Assembly: GCF_021545335.1 (NCBI RefSeq)
Contig: NZ_CP089312.1
Location: 3,968,001-4,032,000 of the forward strand
DNA length: 64,000 bases
DNA from: Streptomyces sp. GQFP
GTDB lineage: Bacteria; Actinomycetota; Actinomycetes; Streptomycetales; Streptomycetaceae
Direction: 5' to 3'
In this document: piece after piece, positions 59,720 to 64,000 of the stretch
Layout: every line of letters starts with the position of its first letter
Position numbering within the stretch: position 1 is the first letter of the stretch
The notes under the pieces: generated by a model
The model's input: only the letters and a program-made list of their open reading frames with translations
What the model was told of the DNA's origin: nothing
Database searches by the model: none
Program-made: the position numbers and the translations under genes

Positions 59720-60979
59720 ATGGGAGCGAACGCCATCCTCAAGAGCCGGATGGAAGAACTCGGGCTCACCCAGGAAGAATTGGCAGGTCGGATGAACTCC
59801 GCACTGGCAGAGATCACTGGCAGACCCGGCGATGTCTCCGCCCGCACGGTCCGTAACCTGCTGAACGGAACCTCCCGTCGTCCCATCGGACGTACATGTG
59901 CGGCGCTGGAGCGGGTGTTCGGGTGCCCTGTCGAGGACTTAGGGTTCAGCGCACCACGCACCATGCACCACCCGCAGGAGGACCCTGTGCGGCGTCGCAC
60001 CTTCATCGCCTCGGCCACCGGTACCGCAGCCGCTGCCGCTGCCGTTCCGTTGATCGCCCAGCGCCGCGCGGTCGGTATGGCGGACGTGGCCCGAGCGGCT
60101 GCCGGGATGAACGCACTCGTCGAGGCCGACGATCGCCAGGGCGGGCATGGGGAGTTGGAGAAGGCAGCCGTCAAGGGCCGTAACAGCGTGCTGGAGTTGC
60201 AGCAGCGCAATGCCGGCGAACGCGTCCGCCGGGCCCTGTACGCACTGGCCGCCGAGTATTCCACCATCGCGGCCTGGTCCTGCATCGACGCCCGCAACCT
60301 CGACCAGGCGCAGCGACACCTCAACGAATCCGCGACATACGCCGGCCTCTCCCAGGACGGCCCGACCGAGATGCGGGTGTGGGTCAACCTCTCGATGCTC
60401 GCCTACCAGCGGCAGAACTGGCCCGAAGCGCTCGCGGCGGCACAGGCCGCGCAAGCCTCCTCGACAGCCCGTCGAGACCCGTTCTTCGACTCGCTGGCTC
60501 GGGCCCGTGCCGCCCTCGCCTACTCGGCGCTCGGCGACGGCCGTACCGCAGTACGGTCCCTCGGCGCCGCCCAGGACGCATTCACCAGGACACCCGAACG
60601 CGAGCGCCCGCGCTGGACCGCTTTCTACGGCCAGGCCGAACTCGACCACCTCGGCGCCGTTGTCCACTACAACAGCGGACACCACACCCACGCCGAGGCC
60701 ATGGCGTACCGCGCCCTGGCCAAGATCCCGACCGCCTTCCGGCGCAACAGGGCACTCGCCACAACCCAGCTCGCCCTCGCACAACTGCACCAGGGTGACG
60801 CCGAACAGGCCGTGGTGACCGCCGCCGACGTCTTCACGATCATGGGTGGCGATCCCCTGCCCGGCCGTATGCGCACGCTCATCGGCGACTTCCACCGGGG
60901 CCTGTTCGTCCTGGCTCCTTCTGCCTCCTACGCCCGGGACTGGGCGGACCGTATGCGAACCGATTGGAGTCGAGCGTGA
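59720..60979 (+). CDS. XRE-family regulator with TPR-like sensor domain
   Basis: 419 residues from the ATG at 59720. The N-terminal HTH is AILKSRMEELGLTQEELAGRM with VSARTVRNLLNGTSRRP, then a short RRRTFIASATG linker and an alanine-rich segment. The rest is helical TPR-like repeats: NLDQAQRHLNESATYAGL, VNLSMLAYQRQNWPEALA, RAALAYSALGDGRTAVRSL and LALAQLHQGDAEQAV. A TACGGT -10-like hexamer lies seven bases before the ATG, suggesting a leaderless transcript. Regulators of this size commonly control adjacent RiPP loci in Streptomyces; tgm control is an inference. Confidence 0.82.
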   Translation: MGANAILKSRMEELGLTQEELAGRMNSALAEITGRPGDVSARTVRNLLNGTSRRPIGRTCAALERVFGCPVEDLGFSAPRTMHHPQEDPVRRRTFIASATGTAAAAAAVPLIAQRRAVGMADVARAAAGMNALVEADDRQGGHGELEKAAVKGRNSVLELQQRNAGERVRRALYALAAEYSTIAAWSCIDARNLDQAQRHLNESATYAGLSQDGPTEMRVWVNLSMLAYQRQNWPEALAAAQAAQASSTARRDPFFDSLARARAALAYSALGDGRTAVRSLGAAQDAFTRTPERERPRWTAFYGQAELDHLGAVVHYNSGHHTHAEAMAYRALAKIPTAFRRNRALATTQLALAQLHQGDAEQAVVTAADVFTIMGGDPLPGRMRTLIGDFHRGLFVLAPSASYARDWADRMRTDWSRA

Positions 60980-61494
60980 CCGACCTGCGTCACTTCCAGC
61001 ACGGAAACCTCCCCAAGGGCTTCCGGCAGCTGCTCATCGACGTCCACGCCGACGCTTACGCCGACCAGCTGGACGACCCCTTCCACCAACGCTTCGCCTG
61101 GTTCGTCGACCACTGGTCGGGCATGGACGGCTTCTCCTGCGTCGTGGCCTACGACGCCGACGAACCCGTCGGGTTCGCGTACGGCGCCCCGCTCGCCCCG
61201 GGACGGGAATGGTGGCGCTCCACCGCGTACGAACCGAACAACGGCCATTCCTCCACCTACGCCGTGTCCGAGGTGATGGTGCGCCCGAGTTGGCGCAAGC
61301 AGGGCATCTCCGAACGCCTTCACGAAGCCCTGTTGAAGGAGCGCACCGAAGACCTCGCAGTACTCCTGGTCGACGTAACCCACCCCAAGGTGCAGGCGCT
61401 CTACGAGTCGTGGGGGTACGCCAAAGTGGGCGAACAACAACCCTTCGCCGACTCGCCGGTGTACGCAGTCATGACCAAGAGCCTCCGAAGCTGA
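60976..61494 (+). CDS. GNAT family N-acetyltransferase
   Basis: 172 residues from a GTG that overlaps the regulator stop by four bases (GTGA), with GGAG upstream. The acetyl-CoA-binding region is visible as YAVSEVMVRPSWRKQGISERL (R/Q-x-x-G-x-x-x), preceded by the strand SCVVAYDADEPVGFAYGA. LYESWGYAKVGEQQPF follows as the last strand and motif B. It transfers an acetyl group to an amine, substrate unknown. Coupling to the TPR regulator suggests it is regulated with the tgm region and might modify or resist its product; this is a guess. Confidence 0.85.
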   Translation: MTDLRHFQHGNLPKGFRQLLIDVHADAYADQLDDPFHQRFAWFVDHWSGMDGFSCVVAYDADEPVGFAYGAPLAPGREWWRSTAYEPNNGHSSTYAVSEVMVRPSWRKQGISERLHEALLKERTEDLAVLLVDVTHPKVQALYESWGYAKVGEQQPFADSPVYAVMTKSLRS

Positions 61495-61551
61495 CCACTC
61501 ACGGTGACGAGTCTGCCGGTGGTGTCGCCTCAACCTCCGCTCGATCAGGAG

Positions 61552-61701
61552 TCATTCACGACGCATGAGTTGGGCAAGTAGTGCCACCACCGCAGTGGCT
61601 ACCGCCAAGGCCGCCCCGACTTCGGGTGAATGCAGGGTCAGAGCGGCGACGAGGACTCCGACAAGCAGGAGGACTACGAGGCGCACACTGATCTGTTCCA
61701 T
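61552..61701 (-). CDS. 49-aa hydrophobic membrane peptide
   Basis: A short gene on the minus strand, ATG at 61701 with GGAAGG nine bases upstream. It encodes two membrane segments, SVRLVVLLLVGVLVAALTL and VGAALAVATAVVALLAQLM, joined by an HSPE turn, with a basic end RRE. Codon use is normal for the window and the strand has no competing gene. It resembles the tiny hairpin membrane proteins common in Streptomyces. Function unknown. Confidence 0.6.
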   Translation of the reverse strand: MEQISVRLVVLLLVGVLVAALTLHSPEVGAALAVATAVVALLAQLMRRE

Positions 61702-61918
61702 GAGGATCTACCTTCCGTGTGGCACTGATGGCACTGACTCTTGTGCATCCAGCGTGGGTGCCTCACGAACGGCCCTGACGGCCCAAGACGATCGCTGACG
61801 ACATCGGCCAAGAACAGCCGCTGAACGACGAGCGTGACAGATCCTGACGCTGTGAGCGCGGGCGGCGACGCGCCTGATCCACAGGACCTGACACAGAGCC
61901 ATCAAGGGAGCAGAGACG
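61702..61918. other. 217-base intergenic region
   Basis: Divergent gap between the small membrane peptide and the interrupted gene. It must hold both promoters, but no clear -35/-10 pair, hairpin or repeat was found. Confidence 0.4.
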
Positions 61919-62261
61919 GTGGTTGCCCAGCCATGGAAGCGGCCCGAGTTGGCTGCCCGGCCTGATCTGAAGAAGCTGAACGATGAACTCCACGATCTGC
62001 GGCTGGACGCGGGGCTCCCGTCAGCGCGGACCATTCGCGACCACATCGGCAAGGACGCGCAGGATTACTGGATCGTGAATCATCAGGCAGTGCTGGATGC
62101 CTTCCAGAAGCCGGATCTCCCGCCGTGGGGCCGCCTTGACGCCGTCGTCCGCGCCCTGGCAGAAGTCGGTCGGCACAACGACGTAGACGGCGAGGTCAAC
62201 CGTTTCAAGGGCCTGTGGAAGCAAGTCGTCAGTGAAACAGTCGCCCAAGCATCGGTACATC
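61919..62261 (+). pseudogene. 5' part of a hypothetical gene split by the IS element
   Basis: It starts at a GTG with GGGAG upstream and codes for about 114 residues before the insertion point. The protein is helical and basic-polar: LKKLNDELHDLRLDAGLPSA, TIRDHIGKDAQDYWIVNHQA, LDAVVRALAEVGRHND. This looks like the small N-terminal HTH-like domain that begins several Streptomyces signalling proteins. In the present DNA the frame runs on into the IS to a stop at 62366-62368. The 3' part is at 63591-64000. Confidence 0.75.
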
Positions 62262-62330
62262 TGAGGTTCCCCCGAGATGCGAGGAAAGGTGACAGCAGGT
62301 CAGATGGGTCTCATGAGAGGAGCCCAGACG

Positions 62331-62639
62331 ATGCCTGCCCCGAGGAAGTACCCCCTGGAGTTGCGTGAGCGTGCGGTGCGGATGTACCGGACTGCCGAGC
62401 CGAAGCCCGTGATCCGCCGCATGGCCGAGGAACTCGGCGTGCATCACGAAGCCCTGCGGAACTGGATCCGGCAGGCCGAGGCCGATACCGGCGAGCGGGA
62501 TGACCTGCTCACCACCGAAGAGAAGAACGAGCTCGCCCAGCTGCGGCGCGAGGTGCGGGACCTGCGCCGTGCCAATGAGGTCCTGCGGACGGCCTCGGCT
62601 TTTTTCGCCGCGCAGCTCGACCCGACCCGGCCCAGGTGA
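62331..62639 (+). CDS. IS3-family transposase OrfA
   Basis: 102 residues from the ATG at 62331. A helix-turn-helix of the HTH_Tnp_1 type (RKYPLELRERAVRMYRTAEP, then MAEELGVHHEALRNWIRQAE) is followed by a leucine-zipper-like coil (LAQLRREVRDLRRANEVLRTA). It binds the IS ends and regulates transposition. The stop overlaps the OrfB GTG (GTGA), and the T TTT TTC heptamer at 62600-62606 in this frame permits -1 slippage to make OrfAB. Confidence 0.92.
   Translation: MPAPRKYPLELRERAVRMYRTAEPKPVIRRMAEELGVHHEALRNWIRQAEADTGERDDLLTTEEKNELAQLRREVRDLRRANEVLRTASAFFAAQLDPTRPR
62600..62606 (+). promoter_or_regulatory. Programmed -1 frameshift heptamer (T TTT TTC)
   Basis: In the OrfA frame the codons are TTT and TTC preceded by T, the ideal X XXY YYZ arrangement. 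The -1 frame is open from here into OrfB without a stop. This is the usual means of making the OrfAB transposase in IS3 elements. Confidence 0.75.
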
Positions 62640-63556
62640 GAGCGCTCCTCGACGAGCACCCGCACCTGGGGGTCGAGCCCGTACTGCGGGAACTGCACAT
62701 CCCCTCCTCCACCTACTACCGCTGGCGCCAGGCCGAGAAGGACCCCTGCGAGCGAATCCGCCAGGACACCGAGCTGACCGGGCAGATCCGGCAGATCCAC
62801 CAGGATTCCGGCGGGATCTACGGATCGCCCAGGATCCATGCCGTCCTGAAGCGCGAGGGCGTCCACGTCGGCCGCAAGCGGGTCGAGCGGCTCATGCGCC
62901 AGGCCGGCCTGGCCGGGATCAGCCCCCGCAGGAGCAAGGGCTTCACCCGCCGCGACCCGGACGCCGATCTCGCCCCTGACCTGGTGCAACGCGACTTCAC
63001 GGCACCCGCACCGAACCGGCTGTGGGTCACCGACCTGACCATGATCCCCACCCTGGAGGGGCCACTGTGGCTGTCGGCGATCCGCGATGCCTTCTCCCGC
63101 AGAGTCGTGGCCTGGGAGACCTCCGCCCACGCGGACGCCGACCTGGTCCTCACCTCGCTCGAGTACGCGCTGGCCAGCCGAGAGGTCGCCCCCGGCAAAC
63201 TCGTCCACCATGCCGACCACGGCACGCAATACACATCCATCAAGCTCACAACACGCCTGGTCAGAGCAGGGATCCAGGCGTCCATGGGCTCGGTCGGCGA
63301 CTCCTTCGACAATGCCCTGGCCGAGAACCTGTGGATGCTGGTCAAGACCGAGTGCATCCGCGGCCGCGTCTTCGCGACCAGGGCCGAGGCGAACCTCGCG
63401 CTCTTCGAGTACATCGACGGCTTCTACAACCCCCGCCGCATCCAGAAGCGTCTCGGCTACCTCAGCCCCGTCGAGTTCGAGGAGAAGCACTACGCCGACC
63501 AGGCAACGGCCGAACCAGTGAACCTGAAACCACGTCAACCCGCCCTGACCTGCTAG
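62636..63556 (+). CDS. IS3-family transposase OrfB (DDE integrase core)
   Basis: 306 residues from the GTG at 62636. The HTH_21 region is GGIYGSPRIHAVLKREG with RVERLMRQAGLAGISP. The DDE catalytic residues are in LWVTDLTMIP (D), HHADHGTQYTS (D) and FDNALAENLWMLVKTE (E, 35 residues after the second D). The end FYNPRRIQKRLGYLSPVEFE is typical of IS3 OrfB. It is full length, without frameshifts, and normally acts as the OrfAB fusion. Confidence 0.95.
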   Translation: MRALLDEHPHLGVEPVLRELHIPSSTYYRWRQAEKDPCERIRQDTELTGQIRQIHQDSGGIYGSPRIHAVLKREGVHVGRKRVERLMRQAGLAGISPRRSKGFTRRDPDADLAPDLVQRDFTAPAPNRLWVTDLTMIPTLEGPLWLSAIRDAFSRRVVAWETSAHADADLVLTSLEYALASREVAPGKLVHHADHGTQYTSIKLTTRLVRAGIQASMGSVGDSFDNALAENLWMLVKTECIRGRVFATRAEANLALFEYIDGFYNPRRIQKRLGYLSPVEFEEKHYADQATAEPVNLKPRQPALTC

Positions 63557-63590
63557 TCAGCCACTCCCGCACAGCGGGGGAACCTCAATC

Positions 63591-64000
63591 CTCCAGCAGA
63601 CAGCACGATGCCTGCCGTCAACGACGACGCGGACGACACGACTGGCTCGTCCGAGGACTCACCCAAGCAGGAAGCCAAGGATTCAAGCGGACGGGCAGCG
63701 GAAGAGCAATCGGCTGGCACGGAGACGCATTCCGGCCCTGGCCGGGGCACTGCGCAGTCCAACTACGCGGAGGAATCCTTGAAGGGGCTGATCCTCAACG
63801 CGGCACAGGCCCTTTGGCACGACAAGGATGCGCTGAGAGTGTTTCTCGGTGTGGTGCGCCGCAGTAAGGGCTTCGCCAGGATGGCTGATGCCGCAGAGGA
63901 GCGACGGCCGGCGAACGCGACTTTCTACGGTGTAAGAAGCAGAGAGTTCGAGGTGCCCGACTCTCCGGCGCGATTAGAGCTGGTCACGCTGCATCGCTGT
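63591..64000 (+). pseudogene. 3' continuation of the IS-split hypothetical gene, runs off the window
   Basis: After removing the IS and one copy of the target duplication, the frame of the gene at 61919 continues through this stretch to the window end without a stop. The first part is acidic and disordered (VNDDADDTTGSSEDSPKQE), then an ordered helical region follows (YAEESLKGLILNAAQALWHD, RVFLGVVRRSKGFARMADAA). The codon pattern supports this frame as coding. The product is unknown; at least 250 residues before disruption. Confidence 0.7.

Larger units (their letters stand above)
62262..63587 (+). mobile_element. IS3-family insertion sequence, 1326 bp
   Basis: Complete, with imperfect inverted ends of about 32 bp. 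TGAGGTTCCCCCG at 62262 is mirrored at 63587, and the inner part ends in a matching GTGAC/CTGAC block. Flanked by the 3-bp target duplication ATC (62259-62261 and 63588-63590). It encodes OrfA and OrfB in -1 phase with a T6 slippery site. It appears intact and could be active. Confidence 0.93.

Overview
The window is high-GC actinobacterial chromosome, almost certainly Streptomyces. Evidence is the strong third-position GC bias, frequent GTG/TTG starts, paired XRE(DUF5753)/DUF397 genes, DUF7848 and DUF6087 proteins, a tgm-type ATP-grasp RiPP locus, system II cytochrome c biogenesis genes next to hemL, and a CU044_5270-type gene coupled to an ECF sigma factor. No rRNA, tRNA or CRISPR array was recognised.

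Layout. 1-3.9 kb: the tail of an ECF sigma factor, a Uma2 protein, a DUF397/XRE pair, DUF7848 and DUF899 proteins. 3.9-7.2 kb: a UvrA-like resistance-type ATPase divergent from a MerR/TioE-like regulator. 7.2-11.5 kb: a transglutaminase-like protein, a PucR regulator, and a yeast-type cytosine deaminase coupled to a 2-oxoglutarate oxygenase. 11.7-15.5 kb: a large P-loop protein coupled to a membrane-anchored periplasmic-binding-like protein. 15.5-25 kb, minus strand: CU044_5270/ECF pair, ccsB-resB-ccdA-thioredoxin, a deacetylase lipoprotein, a histidine phosphatase and hemL.

25.9-47.1 kb is an integrated mobile element. It is bounded by a perfect 54-bp direct repeat and inserted in the 3' end of a conserved protein gene, whose end it rebuilds. 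It carries a tyrosine integrase, a repressor with operator-like sites, an excisionase, a DUF3631 ATPase, a DUF2637 membrane protein, MobC and a relaxase. It has no FtsK/TraB-type translocase, so it looks mobilizable rather than self-transmissible. Its cargo has three blocks: (i) an ImmA/IrrE-HTH protease with an unknown partner; (ii) a probable biosynthetic or peptide-modification locus with a TPR regulator, YdcF, WbqC, a 47-aa peptide, a JmjC oxygenase, an aldo/keto reductase and a phosphotransferase; (iii) a Ser/Thr kinase with DivIVA-like repeats next to a Sll1717-type P-loop ATPase, a plausible defence pair at the right end.

47-56 kb returns to the chromosome: a LysE exporter, an alpha-glucosidase remnant, a monooxygenase, and a secreted GH32 levanase/fructanase divergent from a fructose-type ABC transporter and its LacI regulator, with four matching operator sites in the shared promoter region. 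56-62 kb: a tgmABC graspetide cluster with a PIMT-like methyltransferase, a frameshifted HATPase gene, a TPR regulator, a GNAT acetyltransferase and a 49-aa membrane peptide. 62-64 kb: an IS3-family element with a 3-bp target duplication that splits a hypothetical gene; the reading frame continues to the window edge once the IS is removed in silico.
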